From assembly GCA_015231775.1 (NCBI GenBank), contig JADGAY010000027.1:1-32840 (forward strand): a stretch of 32,840 nucleotides of DNA, written 5' to 3'. The DNA is from Magnetococcales bacterium. GTDB taxonomy: Bacteria > Pseudomonadota > Magnetococcia > Magnetococcales > Magnetaquicoccaceae. The notes under the pieces were generated by a model that was not told the DNA's origin, searched no databases, and was given only the letters and a program-made list of their open reading frames with translations. This document shows positions 8,451 through 18,800 of the stretch, piece after piece. The position numbers were made by a program, and so were the translations under genes. Numbering within the stretch: the stretch's first letter is position 1; the number at the start of each line of letters is the position of its first letter.

Positions 8451-11400
8451 ATGAGTCAATCATTTCTGGAACGCATCGTTTCGTCCGATCGTTTGCGCGC
8501 GCTTCTGCCGGCTTTGTTGTGGGTGCTGGCGGTGGTCGCCTCGCTGGCGTGGAACCTGCGCGTCCTCGATCTGGCCGGTGTCGAGAGCCATGGGAATCGC
8601 TCCAGGGAAGCGCCCGTCGTCAATCGAAGCGTCGATCTGGGCTCCCTGCAAACCGAATCCTGGGTGCTCCATCTGTTTGCCCTGCTGGCAGGCGCCGGGG
8701 CGCTGCACCATTTCGAGCGGGCGCGTCGCAAGCGTGAATGGGCCGAAGAGGAGCGGCAGCAGGCCTGGTCACGGGAGCGGGAGTCCCTCAAGGATACCAA
8801 TCGCAAGCAATACACCCTGCTCAAGAAAATGTTGGACCAGTCCAGCAAGCTGACCCGCCAGAACGAGTATCTGGAGCAGCAGGGACAGGTGCGCGCGGTG
8901 ATCAACCGGCTGCTGTTCGACTCGCTGGAGGCGTTGTCGTTAAGCGAGCAGCTCGATCAGGCGGTGCTGTTGATCACCTCGATCCCCTGGCTGGACAGTC
9001 CGATCGAGGCCGGGGCGATCTTTTTGTGGGACGAGGAGCGGCATGAGCTGCATCTGGCCGCGCAGCGCGGGCTGCCCGAGCAGCTTATGGAACGGTGCGC
9101 CAGGGTGCCGGAGGGGTACTGTCTGTGCGGACGGGCGGCCAAGTCGCGTCGGACGGTGCATGCCCCGCGTCTGGACGCCCGACACGAGATCACCTACTAC
9201 GGCATGAGCGATCATGGGGATCACTGCTTTCCGATCATTGGCGGCGAGCGGCTGATCGGGGTGTTGAATCTCAAGATGGATGCGGGCTACCTCTTCACCG
9301 AGGAGAACACCAACCTGTTGAAACCGGTGGTCAACACCCTGGCGGGCCTGATCATCCGCTGCCAGCAGGAGGAGGAGCTGAGCAAGGCCAGACAGAGCGC
9401 CGAGCTGGCCACCCAGGCCAAGAGCGCCTTTTTGGCCAACATGAGCCATGAGATCCGCACGCCGATGAATGCCATCATCGGTTTGAGCCATCTGTGTTTG
9501 CAGACCGGGCTGACCGACAAGCAGCGGGACTATCTGTTCAAGGTGCACAGCGCGGCCAACTCGTTGTTGCGGTTGATCAACGACATCCTGGACTTCTCGA
9601 AGATCGAGGCGGGTCGCGTCGAGATGGAATCGGTGGAGTTCGAGCTTGAGGAGGTTCTGGATGGGGTGCTGGCGGTGATCGGGGTCAAGGCTATGGAGCA
9701 GGATCTGGAGCTGTTGCTGGATGCCGATCCGCGGGCGCCGAGCCATCTGGTGGGGGATCCGTTCCGGTTGGGGCAGGTGTTGACCAATCTGGCCAACAAC
9801 GCGGTGAAGTTCACCGAGCGCGGGGAGGTGATGATCGCCTCCCGGGTGCTGATGGAGGGGGAGAGCGACTGGTTGTTGCAATTCTCGGTGCGCGACACCG
9901 GAATCGGCCTGACGGACGAGCAGATGGCCAGACTCTTTCAGGAGTTCAGCCAGGCGGACAGCTCCACCACCCGCAAGCATGGCGGCACCGGGTTGGGATT
10001 GGCGATCTCCAAGCGTCTGGTGGAGATGATGGGCGGCGCGATCGAGGTGACGAGCAGGTCGGGGGAGGGGAGTTGTTTCACCTTCACGGCACGTTTCAAG
10101 CGGGCTGGCCGCATGATCGAGGATTATCGCGCCCAGATCGGCGATCTGGCCGGACGGGCGGTTCTGGTGGTGGAGGATCACGACTCCACCCGGTCGGTGC
10201 TGGCCGGTGGGCTGGAGTCCCTGGGTTTCGCGGTCTCCGAGGGACGCGATGGCGCGATGGCCATGGAGGCTCTGAGCTGGGCCCGGCAGGAGGATGAACC
10301 GTTCGCGCTGGTGCTGGTGGGCCGAATGCTCCCGGATGGCGACGGCGTGGAGCTGGCGCGCGCCATCAAGCACCAGGCTCCCGCGGGATCCGCTCCGGTG
10401 GTGCTGGTGGTGGCCGAGCAGGGCTTCGAGGTGCTGGAGTCGCGTCTTGGAGAGCGTGCGGGTCTGGATGGCATCCTGGAAAAACCGGTGACGCGGGGCA
10501 ATCTGTTCGAGGCGGTGATGCACGCCTTCAACCGTCCCACCGAGAAGTCGCGGCATCGCTCGCAGTTGGGGGATAATGCCGTGGTGCGTCAGATCGCCGG
10601 GGCGCATCTGCTGCTGGCCGAGGACAACGAACTCAATCAACAGGTGGCGCGGGAGCTTCTGGCACGGGTCGGGGTGACGGTGAGCGTGGTGGAGAACGGT
10701 CGCCTGGCCGTGGAGCGGGCGACACGCGACCACTTCGACGGCATTCTTATGGATTTGCAGATGCCGGAGATGGATGGACTCGATGCCACCCGCGCCATCC
10801 GGCGCGAAGGGTCGTGGGCGGCGCGCATGCCGATCATCGCCATGACCGCCAATGCCATGGTGCAGGATCAGGAGGCCTGTCTGGCGGCGGGGATGAACGA
10901 TCACATCGCCAAGCCGATCGATCCGGAGATTCTCTATGCGGTGTTGGCCAAGTGGATCCGTCCGGACACCTCGCGGCTCGTGGAGGAGCCGGTCGTGGTG
11001 TCAGCGCCGGTCGGCTCCGAGGTGGCGCCGCCGCTGCCGGAGCTGCCGGGACTTGACACCGACTCCGCCTTGCGGATCATGGGCGGCAACCAGGGGCTCT
11101 ATTTGGACATTCTGGGCCGGTTTGTCCACAATCAGGGCCAGGCGTGCCGGATGATGGAACGTCAGGCCGGCGCCGGGGCGTGGTCGGAGCTGGAACGGAC
11201 CGCGCATACATTGAAGGGGATCGCGGCCACCATCGGTGCCGCCGGGTTGAGCGGCATCGCCCAGGCCATCGAGCATGTGGCCCACGAAGGGGGGGAGATC
11301 GGCTCGGAGGGGCTGCCGGAGCTTTTGGAGCGGGCCGGGGTCGAGCTGGAGGCGGTTTTGCAGACGATCCGGAACGCTTTCCCCGAGACCCCTGTCCAAG

Positions 11401-11678
11401 GGGAGGATTCCGGGGAACGGGATGGCGGGAGCGACAAGGAGGGGTTGGCGCCCCTGTTTGCGAGGGCGGAGCGGATGTTTCGTCATTTCGATTCGGATGT
11501 CGAGGGGGTGATCGAGGCGATGCGCCCCCTGGTGGGAACGGACGCGGACCGGGAGAGTCTGCGGGTTCTGAAAACATTGTTGGATGGTTATGATTTCCAG
11601 GCCTGTCTGCGCCACCTGCGGGGGTGGGCCGATGAGGCCGGGATCACCTTGCGACCGGACGAGGAGAGTGGGGCATGA
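8451..11678 (+). CDS. Membrane hybrid histidine kinase (GAF-HisKA-HATPase-REC-REC-HPt)
   Basis: The protein has 1075 residues from ATG 8451; GTG 8445 is an alternative. Two membrane helices (about 17-38 and 70-88) are followed by a coiled coil and a GAF domain (about 165-300) with GYCLCGRAA and HGDHCFPI. HisKA has MSHEIRTP (His333). The ATPase domain has [15 protein letters not shown] and GGTGLGL. Receiver 1 reads [13 protein letters not shown], where glycine (624) replaces the phosphoacceptor Asp. Receiver 2 is intact at [11 protein letters not shown] (Asp768). A C-terminal HPt domain carries AHTLKG (His919). It should run an intramolecular His-Asp-His relay. Its stop overlaps the next start (ATGA). 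Confidence 0.94.
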   Translation: MSQSFLERIVSSDRLRALLPALLWVLAVVASLAWNLRVLDLAGVESHGNRSREAPVVNRSVDLGSLQTESWVLHLFALLAGAGALHHFERARRKREWAEEERQQAWSRERESLKDTNRKQYTLLKKMLDQSSKLTRQNEYLEQQGQVRAVINRLLFDSLEALSLSEQLDQAVLLITSIPWLDSPIEAGAIFLWDEERHELHLAAQRGLPEQLMERCARVPEGYCLCGRAAKSRRTVHAPRLDARHEITYYGMSDHGDHCFPIIGGERLIGVLNLKMDAGYLFTEENTNLLKPVVNTLAGLIIRCQQEEELSKARQSAELATQAKSAFLANMSHEIRTPMNAIIGLSHLCLQTGLTDKQRDYLFKVHSAANSLLRLINDILDFSKIEAGRVEMESVEFELEEVLDGVLAVIGVKAMEQDLELLLDADPRAPSHLVGDPFRLGQVLTNLANNAVKFTERGEVMIASRVLMEGESDWLLQFSVRDTGIGLTDEQMARLFQEFSQADSSTTRKHGGTGLGLAISKRLVEMMGGAIEVTSRSGEGSCFTFTARFKRAGRMIEDYRAQIGDLAGRAVLVVEDHDSTRSVLAGGLESLGFAVSEGRDGAMAMEALSWARQEDEPFALVLVGRMLPDGDGVELARAIKHQAPAGSAPVVLVVAEQGFEVLESRLGERAGLDGILEKPVTRGNLFEAVMHAFNRPTEKSRHRSQLGDNAVVRQIAGAHLLLAEDNELNQQVARELLARVGVTVSVVENGRLAVERATRDHFDGILMDLQMPEMDGLDATRAIRREGSWAARMPIIAMTANAMVQDQEACLAAGMNDHIAKPIDPEILYAVLAKWIRPDTSRLVEEPVVVSAPVGSEVAPPLPELPGLDTDSALRIMGGNQGLYLDILGRFVHNQGQACRMMERQAGAGAWSELERTAHTLKGIAATIGAAGLSGIAQAIEHVAHEGGEIGSEGLPELLERAGVELEAVLQTIRNAFPETPVQGEDSGERDGGSDKEGLAPLFARAERMFRHFDSDVEGVIEAMRPLVGTDADRESLRVLKTLLDGYDFQACLRHLRGWADEAGITLRPDEESGA

Positions 11679-12799
11679 ACGCGGTGAATGGCGGTACGGT
11701 CAAGGAGGGGACGATTCTATTGGTCGATGACCAGCCGGATCAGATCAAGGTGATCAAGGCGGCGCTGGATCAACACTTTTTCGTGAAGGTGGCCATTCGC
11801 GGCGAGCTGGTGCTGCCCATTGCCGCCGAGGGCGGTGTGGATCTGATCCTGTTGGACATCCTGATGCCTGGCATGGACGGCTATGAGGTGTGCCGACAGT
11901 TGAAGGAGGATCCCCGCACCGGGGAGACGCCGGTGATCTTCTTGACCTGCAAGGATACCCAGGACGACGAGACGGTCGGCCTGCGGCTCGGCGCGGTGGA
12001 TTTCATTCGCAAGCCGAGCAGCGCCTCGGTGGTGCTGGCCCGGTGTCGCAACACCATCGCCCATCAGCGGGCCAAGGAGGATCTGCGCCGCAAGAACGAG
12101 GAGTTGCGACTGGCTCTCAAGGTCCGCGAGGACATGGAGCGGGTGTCGCGCCACGATCTCAAGGGCCCCCTCTCCGGGATCCTGGGTCTGCCCGAGATCA
12201 TGCTGCTGGATAACAACTACACGGAGAATCAGCGCAATCTGCTCAAACTGATCGAACGCAGCGGTTACATCATGCTCGACATGATCAACCGCTCCCTGGA
12301 TCTCTACAAGATGGAGAACAACACCTACCAGCTCAAGGCCGAGGATTGCGATCTGGTCGAGATCCTGAAGAACGTCACCGGCGGACTGGAGAAACTCATC
12401 CAGACCAAACGGTTGAAGATCGTGACCACGCTGGAGGGAAGCGACCATGCCACCGGTCCGTTTCTGGTGCGTGGAGAGCGGATGCTTTGTTATTCGGTCT
12501 TCTACAACGTGTTGCTCAATGCCATCGAGGCCTCGAACTTCAACAACGAGATCCGCATCCACCTGGCCCCGTCCGGGGAGATGGGCGCGGCGCGCATCAC
12601 CAACTCCGGCGAGGTGCCGGAGGCGATTCGCGAGCGGTTTTTCGACAAGTACGTCACCCATGGCAAGGAGCATGGATCGGGTCTGGGCACCTATTCGGCC
12701 TGGCTGGCCATCAAGACCCAGGGTGGACGGATGGAACTCGATGCCAGTCAGCCGGGCCTGACCAGCGTGAGCGTCACCCTGCCGCGTCCAGAGCGGTGA
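11675..12799 (+). CDS. Receiver-histidine kinase fusion protein (REC-HisKA-HATPase)
   Basis: The protein has 374 residues and no membrane segment. The N-terminal receiver starts [10 protein letters not shown] and has its phosphoacceptor in [11 protein letters not shown] (Asp61). A coiled-coil linker leads to the kinase motif [10 protein letters not shown] (His160), an N box [10 protein letters not shown], and a terminal [10 protein letters not shown] glycine box. The usual DxGxG box is replaced by TNSGEVPE, a variant of the ATP-binding site; activity is likely but unproven. It can receive phosphate from the preceding hybrid kinase's HPt and feed its own kinase module. ATGA overlap with the preceding gene indicates translational coupling; the CHAT gene follows 47 bases later. 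Confidence 0.92.
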   Translation: MNAVNGGTVKEGTILLVDDQPDQIKVIKAALDQHFFVKVAIRGELVLPIAAEGGVDLILLDILMPGMDGYEVCRQLKEDPRTGETPVIFLTCKDTQDDETVGLRLGAVDFIRKPSSASVVLARCRNTIAHQRAKEDLRRKNEELRLALKVREDMERVSRHDLKGPLSGILGLPEIMLLDNNYTENQRNLLKLIERSGYIMLDMINRSLDLYKMENNTYQLKAEDCDLVEILKNVTGGLEKLIQTKRLKIVTTLEGSDHATGPFLVRGERMLCYSVFYNVLLNAIEASNFNNEIRIHLAPSGEMGAARITNSGEVPEAIRERFFDKYVTHGKEHGSGLGTYSAWLAIKTQGGRMELDASQPGLTSVSVTLPRPER

Positions 12800-12846
12800 C
12801 GCGCGCGCTTGCGCACGGATCCCGGAGAATCAAAGATCGCCACCCC

Positions 12847-15800
12847 ATGTCGCGCCTCCTGATCGGGTTATTGTGGATTGTTTCCCTGTTTTCGGGTTTC
12901 GCCCAGGCCGAGCCGGTGGTGGCGCACCCGGATTTTGACTTCTCCCCCACGGTCAGCGCGGACGGGCGCTGGTTGGTCTATGTCTCCAACCGTTCCGGCA
13001 ATCGCGACATCTGGCTTCAGGAAATCACTTCCGGCAACACCGGGCTCTCCCGACAACTCACCGATCACCCCAGCGCCGACGAGCAACCCAGCCTCGATCC
13101 CACCGGCGCGCGACTGTTGTATGTCTCCCACGAACAGGATCCCCGCGGCGACATCGTGCTGATGGATCTGAAAACCAAGGCCAGGGAGCGGTTGACCGAT
13201 CGCGCCTTCGGCGAACAGAGCCCGCTCTGGCTTCCGGACGGCAAGGGGTTTCTCTTCACCCGCCAGGACGCGCCGGGGATGCCGGTGGCGGTGCTGCGGC
13301 GTCTGCTTGGCGACGACGAGGCGACCGTGTGGGTGAAGGGGGCCTCCGCCTGTACCCCGACCGTGGGGGCGTGGCTGGTCTGTTCGCGGGAGGGGCGGCT
13401 GATCGCCCTGCGCGCGGGGGCGAACGGCGCGGACGAGGGCAGCCTCAAGAACCTCACCCTGGGGCCGGAGTGGGATCTGGAGCCCCGTTTCCTCCCCCCG
13501 GACCGGTTGATCTTCACCCGCGTCTCCCCCGACGATGACAGCCGTTCGGCTTTGTGGATGGCCCGTTTCACCCCGGAGCAAGGGATTTCCGCCTTTTATC
13601 GGTTGACGCCGGACGGGGACTCCCCGCGCCATCCCGCCGTGGCGGGTGAGGCGATCATCTTCGGCGACGCCCGTGACGGGGAGATCCATCGTCTGGAGAT
13701 TCCAACCCTTCTGGCCGATCTTACCGCTCCCGACCGGGCGCGGGAGAAGGGGTTCGCGCTGCTGGCCTCTGGCAAGAGCGGGGAGGGGATGCGGATTCTG
13801 GAGAATCTGTTTCTCAACCCCGAACCAATCCCGGAGGCGGAACGGTTCGGGTTCGATTGGGAGTACCTCGATCTGCTGCTCGAGTCCGATGCCCTGGATC
13901 GGGCCCAGGCGGTGGTGGAGCGGTATCGGCGCGCCGCCGGGGATGGGGGGCTGCGTGCGGCGATCCAGGGGGTGGTGGTGCCGCTGTTGCTCGAACTCCC
14001 CCGACTGGGGGCGGACGAGGCCGAAGCACGACTGGCGCGGGGGCTTGAGGCCATCGAGGCGATCGCCCGCCGTCAGCCTGGAAGCGAGGCGGTGCGGGTG
14101 GAGGCCCGCATCGCCGCCAGCCGCCTGTTGCTGTTGGGCGGGGATACCGCCATGGCCCTGGCGCGGCTGAACGGCCTGGAGAGCCTTCGGGATCGGGATG
14201 ACCGGGTGCGGGTGCTGCTGGCCCGGAGTCGGGTGCTGGAGCGGGTGGGGGATGGACCGGGACGCAAGCAGATTCTTTTGAAGGTGATCGAGCTGGTGGG
14301 CGAAAAACACCGCTGGGGGGAGCGGGCCGTGGCGCGGCTGGTGGCGCTTGCCGAGGAGGGTGGGAAATTCCCCCGTCAGATCGAGGCGTTGCAGACGTTG
14401 ATGCGCGAGCATCCCGGCATCGGACGGTTGGCGGTGGTGGCCTGGAGCCGCATCGCCACCCTGCACCAGGAGAACGGCGACGAGGAGCGCTGCGTGGCGG
14501 CCCTCGAGGCGCTGTTGAAGCTGGAAGCGCTCACCCTTCGGGAGCGGAGTCGCGCCATCGGCTGGAAGGCGGAACGGCTCATCCGGCTGGAGGATTACGA
14601 TCGGGCTGCCGCGGCCTATGCCGAATGGCGTAACGTGAAAGGGGTATCCGAAACAGAGGCCGCCCGCGCCGCCACCCTGGAGATCCGTCAGCGGGTGCGC
14701 GCGGCGCGCAAACTGGCCGAGCTGGGGGATCCGAAGGTGGCGCTCAAACGGCTGACCGCCCTGCTGGTGGACCATCCGGAGTCGGTGGAGGCCCATCGCG
14801 CGGGTGTCGCCCTGCGGGTGCGCCTGCAGGGCGCCGCGCCGGTGGTGGCCCACTACGAGCAGTGGCTCAAAGAGGATCCCCAGGCCCCATCCCGTCGCTA
14901 CGCCTTGGCCCTGGCCCTGACCCATGTGGAGCCCATCGATCACGAACGGTTGATCGGGATGCTTCAGGCGGTGGTGGAGGAGGCCCCCGACGTGGCGGCC
15001 CATCACCAGACCCTGGCCTGGGTGCACGAGCAGTTCGAACGTTCCGGTAAGGGGGAGCGGGGCCATCTGGAGCAGGCGCTGCAAGGGTATACCGCCGCGT
15101 TGCGCCTCACCGACGCGGCCACCGCGCCCCAGGACGAGGCGGACCTGTTGTTGAATCTCGGCCATGTGCATCACGCCATGCGCAACCATGGCGAGGCGTT
15201 CCGATACTGGCAGCGCTGGACCCAACGCAAGCGCCCCCTGGCCGATCCGCTGGCCCATGCGCTGTTGTACCGCAAGATGGGGGAGAGCGCCTTCAAGACC
15301 GACCGCTCCCAGGAGGCGGCGCAGTATTACCGACAGGCCCTGGCGCTGCTCCCCGCCGATCGAACCCTGGTGCGCCTGGAGTTGACCGAACGGCTTGCCC
15401 TGGCCCAGCAGACCCTTGGCGAACACGCCCGCGCCGCCTTGGGATTCGCCCAGGCGCTGGAGATGAATCTGGCCGAGAACCGTACCGGCAATCTGGCGTT
15501 ATTGCAGCGCAACATCGCCTTCAATCTCCATCAGGCCACCCGGCCCGCCTCCACCCCGGAGGAGGCGCCGGTGGATCGCGAGGCGGTGCGCACCGCGCTG
15601 GCCGGGTATCTCAAAAGTCTGGATTGGCTGAAAAAACACGGCAAGGAGGATCGTCCACCGGAAAAAGGGTGGTTCAGCCTGCAACTGGCCCTGGGGGAGA
15701 ACGGCTCCCAGGCAGCGTTGGGATTCGACTTGAACGGCGAGGAGAAGTTGCTGTTCGGTCTGGTGTCCACCCTGCATCAGGCCTTGGACGCACCCGAGCA

Positions 15801-18800
15801 GGCCCTGGCGGATCTGGAGCGCAAACGGAAGCTTCTGGAGTCGGGCGGGGTGCTCGAGGCGGGAAGCCAGAAGGCCGAGCTGGCGGTGGTGCTCAACCGA
15901 CTCGGCCAGCTCCATGTGCGCTTGAAGCAGTTCGGACCGGCCTGGGAGCGGACCCTGGACTCCCTGGCCCTCACCGAGGCCCTGCATCTCCAGGCCGGTG
16001 TGCGCGCCAATCTGTATAATCTTTCCAAGATTGCGGTGGAGCGGATCGTGGCCGGCGAGGCCCACGATCCGGCGTGGGGGGTGTTGCTTGCCGCAAAGCT
16101 GGAGGGGCCGGATTGGGAGCGGACCCAACCCAAACTGGCCTTCTTCACCCTGGCCAACGTGGCGTTTCTGCTGGCCCAGCCGTTGGATGGGGTGGCGCTC
16201 CCGAAAGGGGGGGGCGAGGCCGGACGGATGGCGCGCTGGCACGCCTGGCTGGAGGCGCGGGGACGCTGCGACGGCTTTTATCGCCGCGCCGAGGCGCTGC
16301 TGCATGCGGACAAGGGGTTCGGCGCGCGGGAGTTGTGGAGCCATCAACTGCGCATCAAGTTGAATCGCCTGGTGATCGCCCAAGAGGCGGACAAGGAGGA
16401 GGCCGCGGCGCAACTGCGGGGCGAGATCGAGACCTTGTCGTCGGCGGGTCTGGCCGAGGGGGGGTGGATCGTGGCGCTGCTGGAGGCCGAGGGGAGCACG
16501 GATCCCCAGGTACGCGACGCCCGGTTGGATGCGGCGATCGAGGGGGCCCTGGCCTGGCCGGCCCCGCTCCATCCCCGTGGCGCGGGGCGGATTCTGGCGC
16601 CCTTTTATGAGCGGTTGATCGCCCTGCGGGTCGGGCGGCTGGTGGATGGGGGCGCGTTGGAGGCGGCCCTGGCCGTGGGGGAGCGGTTGGAGCGGATGCG
16701 GTTGGCGCTCCTGCTCAACGACCGGTTGGGGCGGGCGTTTTTTCTCAATGGTTTGGAAGGGGAGCGCGGAGAGATCGAGGCGCTGTTGCGCGGGTTGGAG
16801 GCGGTGTCGCTGGGACGCAAGCGCGCCGCCAACGAGGCGGCCTGGAAGGGGTGGCGCGCGGGGCTTGCCGGGCTGCGCGCGAGCCATCCCGAGGCCGCCG
16901 GATGGTTTTCCCCCGCCGAGCCGGCGCGCGCGGCCTATGCTTTGATCTCGGAGCAGCGCCCCTATCTGCGTCATCTGCCCGGCGAGGCGGGGGGACATCT
17001 GTTCCTGGTCACCGGTCCGGGGCAGATCCGCCATGCCCATGTGGAAGCGGATGGCCGGATACGCGACGGGGCGTCGTTGCGGGACCGGATCGCCGGGGCC
17101 GAGTGGCTTCATGCCGCCCTGCCCGGCGGGATCGAGGGCGGGGAGATCGCCCGGTTGCTGGAGCAGAAAACCGTGGCGCGGGTGAGCGGCCTGGAGGATC
17201 TCGTGGTCGGCGACCGGCGGCGTGGGGTGTGGAGCGGGCGCGTGGCCGTGAGTGGGGTTGTGGAACTGGCGTTCGATCCCACCCCGGACGCGCCTCCCCG
17301 GCGGGTGGTGCCTCTGGTGCGCGGCGCGGAGCGGGAGCCGTCCGAGCTGTTGCAGCCATCCCACGCGTTCATGAGCCTGCTGCCGCTCACCTCCCTGGCT
17401 CTGCCGGTGCCGGGGGTCGATGGCGACGTGGCGCGGCTTTCGCTTGCCGATTTCCGGCTAGCCGAGGGGCAAGGCGCGCTCCTGGTGACCGGCGCGGCCC
17501 TGGCGGATGGGAACGAACGGATGCTGCTCGAGGCAGCCCTCCAACGTGCCGGCTTCGCCCACGGGATCCTGGTGGATGCGGGGGAGAAACCGGAGCTGGT
17601 GACGCGGGTGTGGCGGGATTATCTGGCCCATCTGGAGCGCATGCCGCCCCTTTTGGCCCTGGAGACAGCCTGGAAGGGGCGTGGGGAGAAACGGGCCAAT
17701 CCGTTCCGCTTTTCCGGACGAGCCGGTTGGGAGGGGGAGGGGGCTCGGGAGCTGTTCGAGGCGGAGGTCGCCGCGTCCGGTCGTCTCAAGGAGGCCGGAC
17801 GAGTCGAGGAGGCGGTCGGGCGGCTGGAGAACGCGATGGCCTTGGCCCGGCGCGCCGGACGGGAGGGGGAGATCGGAACATTGACGGGCCGGGCGGTGGC
17901 GCTCTGGTCTGGGTTGGGGGAGGACGGACGCGCGGCGGCGTTGCAGGGGTGGTGGTTGGAACGGTTGAAAGCGGCGGGGACGACCGGCGACCTCAAGGCG
18001 CGCGCCCATCATGGGCTTGGGGTGTTGCTGGCGCGACTGGAGCGGTACGAGGCGGCCATGCCCCATCTGGACGAGGCGATGCGTCTTTGGGAGCGGCACG
18101 GGGAGGGGGGACGACCGGGGGCCAAGGCCTCCGGCGAGGTGGCGCGCGGGGTGGTAGCGGAGAATCGCGGTCTGGCGGGCGAGGCGTTGCACCGTTTCGA
18201 GTTGGCCTTGGAGCTGGACGGGAGGCGTCAGGACAGCGCGGCCATGGCCGCGCACCATTTAAGACTCGGGCGGATCCATCTGCACCGTCTGTATCGTCCA
18301 GATCCGGCGCTCCAGGCGTTCGAGCAGGCGGTGGCGTTGTATGAGGCGGTCGGGGATCGGGTTGGTGTCGGGCGGGCGCGATTGGAGATGGTGTTGGCCC
18401 GGATCGGGATGGGGGAGCTGGAGGCGGCGGGGCGGGAGCTGGAGGGGGCGCGTCGTCTGGCCGACGAGAGCCGGGACGGGGCGCTTGGCGCCGAGGTGGC
18501 GTTGCGGGAGGCCACCATCGCCTGGTATCGCGGCGCGTATCAGACGGCGTTACAGGCGCTGGAGCGGGTCGAGCCGTGGATCGAGACGAGTCGGGATCCA
18601 CGTTTGACCATCCAGCTTGCCAACAGTCGTGGTCTGATCTACTGGAGCCTCAACGAGCCGGATCTGGCGACCCGTCATCTGGATGCGGCCATCGAGCTGG
18701 CCAAGAAGCGCAATCTGCCCGGCGAGTTGGCCGCCTCCTTGAACAACCGGGGTTTGATCGAGCGGCAGCGTGGCGAGCCGGCGGCGGCGTTGGCGTCGTT

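Noticed and set aside
12346-12846. N-terminal extension of the CHAT ORF in the track
   Set aside because: It overlaps the receiver-kinase gene out of frame; the signal peptide begins at 12847.
12868-15426. 852-residue minus-strand ORF within the CHAT gene
   Set aside because: It is a high-GC shadow of the TPR/propeller coding frame with no recognisable motif or ribosome binding site.
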